From contig JAGWUV010000014.1 of NCBI GenBank assembly GCA_028875875.1, positions 1 to 64,000 on the forward strand: 64,000 nt of DNA. The letters run 5' to 3'. The DNA is from Bacteroidota bacterium (GTDB lineage Bacteria > Bacteroidota > Bacteroidia > Chitinophagales > Chitinophagaceae). Under the pieces are notes generated by a model. That model was not told the origin of the DNA, did not search any database, and saw only the letters and a program-made list of their open reading frames with translations. Shown in pieces: positions 26,601-34,981 of this stretch. A program made the translations under genes and the position numbers. The number at the start of each line of letters is the position of its first letter. The first letter of the stretch is position 1.

Positions 26601-27804
26601 TTCTAAAAGTGCTTGGTATGTTGATGATAAAACTTGTGCCCTGGTTAATTTTGCTTTCAAAAGTAATATTACCATTCATTAACTCCACATATTTCGCAAC
26701 AATATTCAATCCAAGGCCGGTACCTTGTATGTTGGTTACATTTACAGCCCTGTAAAATCTTTCAAACAAATGCTCCTGGTCTTCTTCCGGGATGCCTATG
26801 CCGTGATCGCTCACACGAAGCTCAAGCTGGCCGTCAAGAATAGAGGTATTTATTTCAATGGGTTTATCTTCTGGAGAAAATTTAATTGCATTAGAACCCA
26901 GGTTAAAAAGTATGTTTTTTAAAATCTTAGTGTCTAAAAAAGCACCCGAATCGCCACTGTGCCTGTACACTATATGCTGGTTAGGTTTGGCGACCGCCTG
27001 CAACTCCTGAACTACCTGGGAAATAAAATCGGGAAGGAGTATACTTTCCGGCGTAACTACAATTTTGCCCTCTTCCAGCTTAGAGATAGAGAGCATATCA
27101 TTGAGAATATCGGTCATGTGGGTGGCAGAAGATTTTATACGGTTCATGTGCCGCATTTGATTGGTAATATCCCCTGCCTCACCATATTTTTTTACCAACG
27201 ATAAGGAAGATAATATCGTTGCCAATGGTGTTCTGAATTCATGCGAGGCCATAGAAACAAACCTTGTCTTTAATTCATTCAGTTCCTTTTCTTTTTCCAG
27301 TGAGGCACTCAGTTCTTCCCTCGATTTTTCCAGCTCATGCAATGCTTCCTCAAGAATCATTGTTCTGTCTTTAACCCTTTTCTCCAACTCATTCGTTAAA
27401 TGCTCCAGCTCTTCTTTTTGCTTTTTTAAAATAGCCTCATCCCTTTTACGGAGTGTTGTATCAATAACAAATGCAATAACAAATTCGCCTTCTACGGTTT
27501 CAAAAGGACTCAAACTTACTTCCACATTAAACTCCGAATTATCTTTTCTTTTCCCAAAAAGGTCCATACCGATACCCATTGAACGAGGATGCGGGTTACG
27601 GTGATACTTGGTTCTATATTGTTCATGATGCCTGGTGTACCTGGAAGGAATCAGCAATTCAATTTTTTTCCCGATCAACTCCCCTTCCTCATATCCAAAT
27701 AAATTTTCACTGGAAGGATTTGCCATGATGATTGTTCCGGACTGATCAATTACCAGTATCCCCTCCGTGGCATATTTAAAAAGAGCTTTAAATCTTTCTG
27801 GCAT
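26593..27804 (-). CDS. PAS-domain sensor histidine kinase
   Basis: The 403-residue protein begins directly with a PAS domain (residues ~5-120, YATEGILVIDQSGTIIMANPSSENLFGYEEGELIGK), then a charged coiled coil (~122-180), a HisKA domain with phospho-acceptor H188 (ASHEFRTPL), and a HATPase_c domain with the N box (NLGSNAIKFSPE), G1 (DHGIGIP), F (LFERFYRA) and G2 (GTGLGLNIV) boxes. No membrane helix is present, so it senses a cytoplasmic signal, perhaps redox or a ligand in the PAS pocket. It precedes and overlaps the receiver-Crp regulator. Expression is probably coupled. Confidence 0.95.
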   Translation of the reverse strand: MPERFKALFKYATEGILVIDQSGTIIMANPSSENLFGYEEGELIGKKIELLIPSRYTRHHEQYRTKYHRNPHPRSMGIGMDLFGKRKDNSEFNVEVSLSPFETVEGEFVIAFVIDTTLRKRDEAILKKQKEELEHLTNELEKRVKDRTMILEEALHELEKSREELSASLEKEKELNELKTRFVSMASHEFRTPLATILSSLSLVKKYGEAGDITNQMRHMNRIKSSATHMTDILNDMLSISKLEEGKIVVTPESILLPDFISQVVQELQAVAKPNQHIVYRHSGDSGAFLDTKILKNILFNLGSNAIKFSPEDKPIEINTSILDGQLELRVSDHGIGIPEEDQEHLFERFYRAVNVTNIQGTGLGLNIVAKYVELMNGNITFESKINQGTSFIINIPSTFRNE

Positions 27805-27896
27805 AACGGGCTAAATAATTGTTTTAAAAATAACAACTTTGTTACTAATGCAAATCTTTTCTCATGCAGAATTATTCATTTTATAACAACCGCTAC

Positions 27897-29444
27897 TCAC
27901 TTTCTTTTATTTTCTAAAAATTTCCTTCTTATTATTTCCTGCACCGGCACTTTATCAATTTTACTTTGCAGCCAACCAATAATATCAAGGTACATAAAAG
28001 ATCTGCTTTCGAGCGGATTACCTTCCATGGATTCTAATTTTTCTTTTAGCGATTTAAAAGCTGGAATGAGTTTTTGAGAGGAAAGAGAAAAGGATTTACG
28101 CAGGAACTTCAACACTTCTTCTTCAGCAGTACTCAGGTTCTTCATCTTAGCCATGAACCTGTATACCGATTTAATAAGGTATTCGAGCAACTGATAATTA
28201 CCAAGTTCGAAGTGGGCGATAAGATGCAACAGCCTAGCGTAACATTGCAGATCTGTACGCAAATTCATTTTCCAGTTGATGATCTTATTAAGGTAATCAA
28301 TTGCTTTCTCTGGCTGACCGGCTCCAAAATACAAGCAGGCAATTTTGTAATAAAATACCAATACTCTGTGGCGGTCTAAATGCAGCTTATACTCTTCAAG
28401 CTTTTCATCTATGTAAGGAACCAGTGCAAGGCCTTCTGTAAATGAACCTTCAAGAAAATGACGGTTGATCTTGGCTATATTAAGATATACGAAAGTTTGT
28501 ATCCGCACATTGGCATTCATCTGGCCTTCCGCAGAGACTGAAAACGCTTCGAACAACTTGATCGCCTCATTGAACTTCTCGTAATTATTCAAGTTGAAAT
28601 GAGCGCCCAGTAAATTATGCATTCCTCTGATGTACTGTACCGCCTCAATATTTTTCATAACAGGCATCTCTTCAAAAAGGTCTACCCATTTTTGTGTATT
28701 GCGGTAATACATAAGCAGGTCCTGTAGTATAAAACCATACCAACAATAAGATTGGTAGAGGTAGAGTTTTTCATAAAACGACATTTGCTTGAGCTCGTAT
28801 GCAGGCAAATTAGTTGTAAAAAAAGCTTTAACGGCATGTACATCTTTGTCATCCCGGGCATGCCCATGTTTTATGTACCAACCATATAACTCCAACGCAA
28901 GGCTGGATAATTTACTGGTAAGCGTTAAGTGAGTATTAATATCGTTTGACTCAACAGTCAACTCTTCCGCCCTGTTTTCCATGCTTCGTGTAATATGCAT
29001 GGCTTCAATCTTTTTCTCAAAAATTACCGCCTGCAACTGATATGTGATCAGCTCGTATTTCTTTGCGATTTCTTTCAGCTTATCCAGTATCTTAAGGCTT
29101 TGGAGGTATAGTCCCTTATTGTACAATATCCTTGCATAATCGAGTTGTTCATGCAACTGCATATCAATATTCGCAGCATCCTCAATTATCCGTAAACTAC
29201 TCAGCAGCTGTTTGTACAAATGGGCTTTTATGTTGGAGAGTTGTTGTTTTTTAAGGCTCCTGTTCTTTTTCAGCAGCAGTACTTCATCATATTCATCCAT
29301 TTTGTCCATAGCATCGAACAATTGAACAATTTTAAGTTCTTCTCCCCCTGAATGTCGCTTCACATAGAGCTTAAAATTTCTTTTTTCTCCTTTATCGAGA
29401 GATTTGATGAGCTGAAAAACAATATCCGTACTCCTGTTAGGCAT
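27897..29444 (-). CDS. Large helical-repeat (TPR-like) protein, function unknown
   Basis: The 515-residue protein is almost entirely alpha-helical by composition, with repeated ~35-40-residue helix pairs of TPR-like character, e.g. QLDYARILYNKGLYLQSLKILDKLKEIAKKYE and KIACLYFGAGQPEKAIDYLNKIINWK. The N-terminal 60 residues (IVFQLIKSLDKGEKRNFKLYVKRHSGGEELKIVQLFDAMD) are typical of a conserved Bacteroidota family that I recognise only as uncharacterised. No signal peptide or membrane segment is seen, so it is cytoplasmic, possibly a scaffold. It is divergent from leuA with a 199-bp gap that holds no clear promoter boxes. Confidence 0.75.
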   Translation of the reverse strand: MPNRSTDIVFQLIKSLDKGEKRNFKLYVKRHSGGEELKIVQLFDAMDKMDEYDEVLLLKKNRSLKKQQLSNIKAHLYKQLLSSLRIIEDAANIDMQLHEQLDYARILYNKGLYLQSLKILDKLKEIAKKYELITYQLQAVIFEKKIEAMHITRSMENRAEELTVESNDINTHLTLTSKLSSLALELYGWYIKHGHARDDKDVHAVKAFFTTNLPAYELKQMSFYEKLYLYQSYCWYGFILQDLLMYYRNTQKWVDLFEEMPVMKNIEAVQYIRGMHNLLGAHFNLNNYEKFNEAIKLFEAFSVSAEGQMNANVRIQTFVYLNIAKINRHFLEGSFTEGLALVPYIDEKLEEYKLHLDRHRVLVFYYKIACLYFGAGQPEKAIDYLNKIINWKMNLRTDLQCYARLLHLIAHFELGNYQLLEYLIKSVYRFMAKMKNLSTAEEEVLKFLRKSFSLSSQKLIPAFKSLKEKLESMEGNPLESRSFMYLDIIGWLQSKIDKVPVQEIIRRKFLENKRK

Positions 29445-29643
29445 CGTAATAATTTTATCTTAAAAACCTTTCCTGCAAAGCGTTTCAGGAAACTGAACCG
29501 AGCTTATGCTACGTAAAATAGCCTCTATTTTGACTCATTTCCCGAAAATCATATCAATAAATTCGCCTGATATGGTGATACTGCATTACCGCAGTCGTTT
29601 TCAAAAATAACTAACCCACCATTTAAAAGTTCAACTTTTTGCT

Positions 29644-30810
29644 ATGGCAGATAACAAAGTATACATTTTTGATACCACGCTCCGTGATGGCGAGCAGGTG
29701 CCCGGTTGTAAATTAAATACAAAGGAAAAAATTGAATTGGCATTAGCGCTGGAAGAATTGGGCGTTGATATCCTGGAAGCCGGTTTCCCAATTTCTTCTC
29801 CCGGTGATTTTACTTCAGTAGAAGAAATTTCAAAAATCATTAAAAATGCGAGTGTCTGCGGCTTATCCCGTGCAGTGCAAAAAGATATTGAAGTTGCCGC
29901 GGCAGCATTGAAGCATGCCAAACGTCCACGTATCCATACAGGGATCGGCACCTCAGATTATCATATCAAAGGCAAATTCAACTCTACCCGTGAAGAAATC
30001 CTGGAACGTGCCGTTCAATGCGTGAAATGGGCAAAGAATTTTGTAGATGATGTGGAGTTTTATGCTGAAGATGCCGGCCGTACCGATAACGAGTATCTTG
30101 CCAAAGTTGTTGAAGCTGTTATTAAAGCCGGGGCAACAGTAGTAAATATTCCTGATACAACAGGATATTGCCTGCCACACCAGTATGGCGCTAAGATCGC
30201 TTTCCTAAGAAATAATGTTTCTAATATTGATAACGCTATTCTTTCATGCCATTGCCATAACGATTTAGGCCTGGCTACCGCTAACTCCATCGAAGGAGTT
30301 ATCAACGGTGCCCGCCAGATAGAATGTACTATTAACGGTTTGGGAGAAAGGGCAGGCAACACTTCTTTAGAGGAAGTAGTAATGGTATTGAAACAACACC
30401 AGCATGAGCTTGGGTTTCATACCAGCATTAATACTAAACAACTGAACCCAATGAGCCGTTTGGTAAGCGATACAATGCGTATGCCTGTGCAGCCGAACAA
30501 AGCTATCGTGGGTGCCAACGCATTCTCTCATTCCTCAGGTATTCATCAGGATGGATTTTTGAAAAGTGCCATCACTTACGAAATCATAGACCCGGTTGAT
30601 GTGGGTGCCGATACTTCTAAAATAGTATTAACAGCCCGCAGTGGCCGTAGTGCACTGGCATTCCGTTTGAAAAATTTGGGATACGATTTCAACCGCAATG
30701 ATGTGGATGCTTTGTATGAAAAATTTTTACAGGTAGCGGATAGCAAAAAAGAGGTTGGCGATGAAGACCTGCACCAAATGGTGAAGCAATATGAGCCGGT
30801 TACCGCTTAA
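29644..30810 (+). CDS. leuA: 2-isopropylmalate synthase, short form
   Basis: The 388-residue enzyme condenses acetyl-CoA with 2-oxoisovalerate in leucine synthesis. Motifs of the DRE-TIM family are clear: [12 protein letters not shown] at the N-terminus, ETSS-type residues in LEAGFPISS, the metal-binding [13 protein letters not shown], and [15 protein letters not shown]. Length stops at ~390 residues, so the C-terminal LeuA allosteric domain that mediates leucine feedback in the ~500-residue form is absent. The same family includes homocitrate and citramalate synthases; linkage to leuB and the ilv genes favours isopropylmalate. leuB follows after 21 bp. Confidence 0.88.
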   Translation: MADNKVYIFDTTLRDGEQVPGCKLNTKEKIELALALEELGVDILEAGFPISSPGDFTSVEEISKIIKNASVCGLSRAVQKDIEVAAAALKHAKRPRIHTGIGTSDYHIKGKFNSTREEILERAVQCVKWAKNFVDDVEFYAEDAGRTDNEYLAKVVEAVIKAGATVVNIPDTTGYCLPHQYGAKIAFLRNNVSNIDNAILSCHCHNDLGLATANSIEGVINGARQIECTINGLGERAGNTSLEEVVMVLKQHQHELGFHTSINTKQLNPMSRLVSDTMRMPVQPNKAIVGANAFSHSSGIHQDGFLKSAITYEIIDPVDVGADTSKIVLTARSGRSALAFRLKNLGYDFNRNDVDALYEKFLQVADSKKEVGDEDLHQMVKQYEPVTA

Positions 30811-30831
30811 ACGTTAGCAAGCAATAAGAAA

Positions 30832-31950
30832 ATGAAAAAGAATATTACAGTCATAAATGGAGATGGCATAGGCCCAGAAGTAACGGCTCAGGCTGTACGT
30901 GTGCTGAATGCAGTGGCTGAAAAATTCAATCACCATTTTTCTTATACTTATTGTTTAATGGGGGCCTGTGCCATAGATCAAACAGGCAACCCGCTGCCCG
31001 ATGAAACCATTGAAACCTGTTTAAACAGCGATGCGATTTTATTTGGTGCCATAGGCGATCTGAAATATGATAATGATCCAACCGCCAAAGTAAGACCCGA
31101 ACAAGGTTTATTGAAGCTTAGAAAATCATTACAACTCTTCGCCAATATCCGCCCCATTGTTACCTATTCTTCATTACATCATCTTTCTCCTTTAAAAGAA
31201 TCCAAATTAACAGGAGTTGATTTTGTAATCTTCAGGGAACTCACGGGTGGTATTTATTTTGGAAAGAAAACGCTAAGCGAAGACCAGTTGCAAGCTTCTG
31301 ATGAATGTGTGTACGCTGCTTCTGAAGTAGAACGTATTGCACACATTGCTTTTCAGCATGCAACACTCAGAAAGAAAAAATTAACCCTAGTAGATAAAGC
31401 CAATGTACTGGAAACATCAAGGCTATGGAGAAGAACCATTCAGCAAATAGCTGCTCAATACCCCGGTGTTGCAGTTGATTATATGTTTGTTGACAATGCA
31501 GCGATGCAACTCATCGTAAGTCCTCAACAGTTTGATGTGGTCTTAACAGAGAATATGTTCGGGGATATCATCAGTGATGAAGCAAGTGTTCTCAGCGGAT
31601 CATTAGGTATGTTGCCTTCTGCATCTTACGGCATCTGCACAGCATTGTTCGAACCTATACATGGATCGTATCCGCAAGCAGCAGGAAAAGATATTGCCAA
31701 CCCTATCGGCTCAATCTTATCTGTAGCTATGATGCTGGATTATTTTAACCTGCTTACTGAAGCAAACGTGGTGAGACAAGCGGTAAACTGGACCCTACAA
31801 AATGGTTTTGTTACGAAAGATATCGATCCTATCAATTTTTATTTTACTACAACTGTTGGTGAACTAATCAGCGACTTTGTACTGAACAATATTAAAATTG
31901 ATGAGATCAATCGTGAAAACATTGAATTAAGAAAATCAACTATCATTTAA
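30832..31950 (+). CDS. leuB: 3-isopropylmalate dehydrogenase
   Basis: The 372-residue enzyme oxidises and decarboxylates 3-isopropylmalate with NAD+. It shows the isocitrate/isopropylmalate dehydrogenase fold: ITVINGDGIGPEVTAQAVRVL at the N-terminus, the adenine-side loop FGAIGDLKYDND, the substrate arginines in PEQGLLKLRKSLQLFANIRP, the catalytic VIFRELTGGIYFGKK, LVDKANVLETSRLWRR, the metal-binding aspartates in TENMFGDIISDEASVL, and the nucleotide site EPIHGSYPQAAGKDIANP. It is 21 bp behind leuA. The isomerase genes leuC and leuD that should act between the two are not in this window. A promoter and attenuator separate it from ilvE. Confidence 0.96.
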   Translation: MKKNITVINGDGIGPEVTAQAVRVLNAVAEKFNHHFSYTYCLMGACAIDQTGNPLPDETIETCLNSDAILFGAIGDLKYDNDPTAKVRPEQGLLKLRKSLQLFANIRPIVTYSSLHHLSPLKESKLTGVDFVIFRELTGGIYFGKKTLSEDQLQASDECVYAASEVERIAHIAFQHATLRKKKLTLVDKANVLETSRLWRRTIQQIAAQYPGVAVDYMFVDNAAMQLIVSPQQFDVVLTENMFGDIISDEASVLSGSLGMLPSASYGICTALFEPIHGSYPQAAGKDIANPIGSILSVAMMLDYFNLLTEANVVRQAVNWTLQNGFVTKDIDPINFYFTTTVGELISDFVLNNIKIDEINRENIELRKSTII

Positions 31951-32004
31951 AAATGATAGAATCTTATGAATATTGTTCATAACACTTAATTCTAAAAAAG
32001 TTCT

Positions 32005-32035
32005 TTGTTTATTATGATGAGGTGAGCTATATTTG
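32005..32035 (+). promoter_or_regulatory. Consensus promoter of the ilv leader and operon
   Basis: TTG (32005-32007), 20 nt, TATATTTG (32028-32035): full match to the Bacteroidota promoter pattern. The leader peptide start is 20 nt downstream, so the transcript would begin only about 13 nt before it. Confidence 0.75.
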
Positions 32036-32054
32036 TTTATCACAAATCACTTCT

Positions 32055-32162
32055 ATGTTGTTAAACAGAATGAATAATACAATCAATGCAATCAGTGCAC
32101 TAGTGGTGCTGGTGGTTGTCATTATTATTCCTGCGCTGCATGGAGGTGAATGTTGCATGTAA
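32055..32162 (+). CDS. ilv operon leader peptide (branched-chain amino acid attenuator)
   Basis: A 35-residue frame opens 20 nt behind a consensus promoter. Residues 15-28 read ALVVLVVVIIIPAL: ten consecutive Leu/Val/Ile codons, the composition expected for a leader that senses charging of exactly the three tRNAs supplied by the downstream operon. It resembles enterobacterial IlvL in its VVVIII-P core. A second in-frame ATG at 32070 (residue 6) may be the true start. The coding sequence overlaps the proximal arm of an antiterminator (32141-32148), and an intrinsic terminator (32189-32215) follows before ilvE. Translation stalling at residues 16-25 would free the arm; finishing translation would cover it. 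Confidence 0.85.
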   Translation: MLLNRMNNTINAISALVVLVVVIIIPALHGGECCM

Positions 32163-32198
32163 CAAAAGTTAAGTAAACATAACAACAGCCCGCCTCCA
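32141..32198 (+). promoter_or_regulatory. Predicted antiterminator pairing of the ilv attenuator
   Basis: TGGAGGTG (32141-32148) can pair over 8 bp, with one G-U, with CGCCTCCA (32191-32198). That second arm is the 5' half of the terminator stem, so the two structures exclude each other. This is deduced from complementarity only. Confidence 0.6.
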
Positions 32199-32215
32199 AC
32201 AGAGGCGGGTTTTTT
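32189..32215 (+). terminator. Attenuator terminator upstream of ilvE
   Basis: CCCGCCTC (32189-32196), loop CAACA, GAGGCGGG (32202-32209), then TTTTTT. It lies 26 nt behind the leader peptide stop and 55 nt ahead of the ilvE start, within the operon leader. Confidence 0.9.
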
Positions 32216-32270
32216 ATTTGCTATGTGCATCCGCCAAGAATAATAAACCAAGAATAAAAACTATCAGAAC

Positions 32271-33176
32271 ATGTACTATAACGAACATACTATTATTTAC
32301 CTCAATGGAGAATTTGTAAAAGCTTCCGAAGCAAAAACAGACTTCTTTGGCCAAACCTTACATTATGGTTATGGTGTATTTGAAGGTATTCGTTCTTATA
32401 GAACTGTTTCCGGTGAAACGAGCATCTTTAAAGCAACGGAACATTTTGTTAGATTGAAAAATTCTGCACTGGCTTTAAACATGCCATACAAATACACCGC
32501 AGAAGAGTTGATCGCCGCGACCTCTACTTTGCTTGCTATGAATCAGTTGCAGGATGCATACATCCGTCCGTTGGTGTATGCCCCTGCCAACATGAGCTTC
32601 AATCCAAACAACGAATCGTTCATTGTAATCGAAGCCTGGCAGATGGCCCCTTTTTTGGGAGAAAAATTATTACGTGTAAAAACTTCCTCCTTTCAAAGGC
32701 CGAATCCCAAAGCCTTTAAAATTCAGGCAAAAGCAACCGGGCATTATGTAAACTCGATACTGGCCAGCCAAGAAGCAAAAGCAGCGGGATATGATGAGGC
32801 ATTGTTGTTAGATATGAATGATCATGTTGCTGAAGCACCCGGCGCTAACGTATTTTATGAGAAAGACGGTAAATTATTTACACCATCGACAGGTAATATT
32901 TTACCGGGCATTACAAGGGCTACTGTTTTACAAATTTGTAATAAGCTCAACATACCTGTTGAAGAAAAGAAGATTGACATTACGGAACTCTACGGTGCAG
33001 ATGCCGCCTTTTTTTGTGGCACTGCCGCAGAAGTGATAGGCATGCACTCACTGGATGATATGCCATTTAAAAAAGAATGGAACAATACAGTAAGCAGGCT
33101 CGTGCAAAAGACCTATAAAAATATGGTCGTCAATAACCAGGAAGTGATATTGAATGAAGTACTGGGTGTTGAATAG
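32271..33176 (+). CDS. ilvE: Branched-chain amino acid aminotransferase
   Basis: The 301-residue enzyme is a fold type IV PLP aminotransferase that makes Leu, Ile and Val from their keto acids with glutamate as donor. Class IV landmarks are present: FGQTLHYGYGVFEGIRSYR near residue 30, the PLP lysine in IQAKATGHYVNSIL, YDEALLLDMNDHVAEAPGANVF, and the C-terminal FFCGTAAEVIG (phosphate-binding region). Length matches the short bacterial form. It is the first structural gene behind the attenuator; ilvD follows after 80 bp that contain a dispersed repeat. Confidence 0.96.
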   Translation: MYYNEHTIIYLNGEFVKASEAKTDFFGQTLHYGYGVFEGIRSYRTVSGETSIFKATEHFVRLKNSALALNMPYKYTAEELIAATSTLLAMNQLQDAYIRPLVYAPANMSFNPNNESFIVIEAWQMAPFLGEKLLRVKTSSFQRPNPKAFKIQAKATGHYVNSILASQEAKAAGYDEALLLDMNDHVAEAPGANVFYEKDGKLFTPSTGNILPGITRATVLQICNKLNIPVEEKKIDITELYGADAAFFCGTAAEVIGMHSLDDMPFKKEWNNTVSRLVQKTYKNMVVNNQEVILNEVLGVE

Positions 33177-33186
33177 TATTGTTGCA

Positions 33187-33239
33187 GTACAAGTGTGCGA
33201 CGCAACAACAGTTGATTAAAGAACTAAAAGTTGATAACA
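33187..33239 (+). repeat. Dispersed intergenic repeat, copy 3 (within ilv operon)
   Basis: GTACAAGTGTGCGACGCAAC (33187-33206) continues with two GTTGAT units 20 bp apart. The full 53 bp aligns with the copy at 45459-45510. It fills most of the ilvE-ilvD spacer and so is transcribed with the operon. Confidence 0.8.
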
Positions 33240-33256
33240 TAAAAATATAAAATAGA

Positions 33257-34942
33257 ATGGCTACAGAATTGAACAAGTATTCGAAAACATTAACACAGGA
33301 TGAAACACAACCGGCAGCACAAGCAATGCTTTATGCCATTGGATTTCAGGAAGATGATTTTAAGAAAGCACAGGTAGGTATTGCGAGTATGGGTTATGAT
33401 GGTAATCCCTGTAATATGCATTTAAATGATTTGGCCAGATTGGTAAAAGAGGGTGTTAATAATAATGAGCTTGTTGGACTTATATTCAATACCATTGGTG
33501 TGAGTGATGGTATGAGTAATGGTACAGACGGTATGCGCTATTCACTCGTAAGCCGCGACGTTATTGCAGATTCTATAGAAGCTGTTTGTGGTGCTCAATA
33601 TTATGATGGTTTGATCGCTCTTCCAGGTTGTGACAAAAATATGCCCGGCTCCATCATTGCAATGGGCCGTTTAAACCGTCCGTCTATCATGGTATATGGC
33701 GGTACAATTGCACCGGGACATTATAAAGGACAAGACTTAAACATCGTATCTGCTTTTGAAGCATTAGGGCAAAAAATTGCAGGTAACCTTGATGAAGCAG
33801 ATTTTAAAGGCATAGTGCAACACGCCTGCCCCGGCGCCGGTGCCTGCGGTGGCATGTATACAGCCAACACCATGGCTTCTGCTATTGAAGCATTAGGAAT
33901 GAGCTTGCCTTTTTCTTCTTCCAACCCTGCATTAAGCGAAGAGAAGAAACAGGAATGTATTGCAGCAGGAAAAGCCATTCGTGTGCTGTTGGAAAAAGAT
34001 ATCAAACCATCAGATATCATGACACGCAAGGCATTTGAAAATGCCATCACTGTGATCATGGTGCTGGGAGGAAGCACCAACGCCGTACTGCACATGATTG
34101 CTATGGCCAAAAGCGTTGGCTTAGACGTAACGCAAGATGATTTCCAGGCGATCAGCGACAGGGTGCCCGTACTGGCAGATTTCAAACCCAGCGGTAAATA
34201 CCTGATGCAGGATCTGCATAATCATGGTGGTGTTCCCGCAGTGATGAAATACTTGTTGCGCAAAGGTTTATTGCATGGTGATTGTTTAACCGTTACCGGC
34301 AAAACACTTGCTGAAAACCTTGCTGAAGTTGAAGAAATCAATTTTGAAACACAAGATATTTTCTATCCGCTTGAAAAACCATTGAAAGCTACTGGCCATT
34401 TACAAATATTATACGGCAATCTTGCTGAAGGTGGCAGTGTTGCAAAGATCAGCGGTAAAGAAGGAGAACGTTTTGAAGGCCCTGCACGTGTATTTGATGG
34501 AGAGTTTGAACTGATCGCAGGTATCCGAAGCGGCCGCGTAAAATCTGGTGATGTGGTAGTAATCCGCAATGTGGGACCAAAAGGAGCTCCGGGCATGCCG
34601 GAGATGCTAAAACCCACATCTGCTATCATCGGTGCAGGTTTAGGTAAAAGCGTTGCCCTAATTACTGATGGAAGATTTAGTGGTGGAACACATGGATTCG
34701 TCGTCGGTCATATCACTCCTGAAGCCTATACGGGCGGATTGATCGGACTGGTAGAAGATAATGATATCATTGAAATTGATGCAGTTGATAATAAACTCAT
34801 TCTGAAAGTAGATGATGCAACCATTGCAAAACGTAAAGCAGCATGGAAACAGCCCGCGTTAAAAGCAACAAAAGGCCTATTGTTAAAGTATGCCAAGAGT
34901 GTAAAAACAGCTGCTGAAGGTTGCGTTACAGATGAAGAGTAA
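33257..34942 (+). CDS. ilvD: Dihydroxy-acid dehydratase
   Basis: The 561-residue Fe-S enzyme dehydrates 2,3-dihydroxy acids to the keto acids of Val and Ile. Cluster-binding and family motifs are visible: [11 protein letters not shown] near residue 123, [16 protein letters not shown] near residue 192, and the C-terminal [11 protein letters not shown] and [22 protein letters not shown], with the catalytic Ser-region SGG. Length is standard for the IlvD/Edd family. Genomic place between ilvE and ilvB argues against the sugar-acid dehydratase relatives. ilvB follows after 39 bp. Confidence 0.97.
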   Translation: MATELNKYSKTLTQDETQPAAQAMLYAIGFQEDDFKKAQVGIASMGYDGNPCNMHLNDLARLVKEGVNNNELVGLIFNTIGVSDGMSNGTDGMRYSLVSRDVIADSIEAVCGAQYYDGLIALPGCDKNMPGSIIAMGRLNRPSIMVYGGTIAPGHYKGQDLNIVSAFEALGQKIAGNLDEADFKGIVQHACPGAGACGGMYTANTMASAIEALGMSLPFSSSNPALSEEKKQECIAAGKAIRVLLEKDIKPSDIMTRKAFENAITVIMVLGGSTNAVLHMIAMAKSVGLDVTQDDFQAISDRVPVLADFKPSGKYLMQDLHNHGGVPAVMKYLLRKGLLHGDCLTVTGKTLAENLAEVEEINFETQDIFYPLEKPLKATGHLQILYGNLAEGGSVAKISGKEGERFEGPARVFDGEFELIAGIRSGRVKSGDVVVIRNVGPKGAPGMPEMLKPTSAIIGAGLGKSVALITDGRFSGGTHGFVVGHITPEAYTGGLIGLVEDNDIIEIDAVDNKLILKVDDATIAKRKAAWKQPALKATKGLLLKYAKSVKTAAEGCVTDEE

Positions 34943-34981
34943 CGACGAACACATTAACAAACATTCATTAAAAAATGAATT

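Noticed and set aside
29506-29610. 34-residue frame ahead of leuA as a possible leucine leader peptide
   Set aside because: Only three Leu and scattered Ile, no codon run, and only a 5-bp hairpin with a short T-tract follows; not enough to call a leader.
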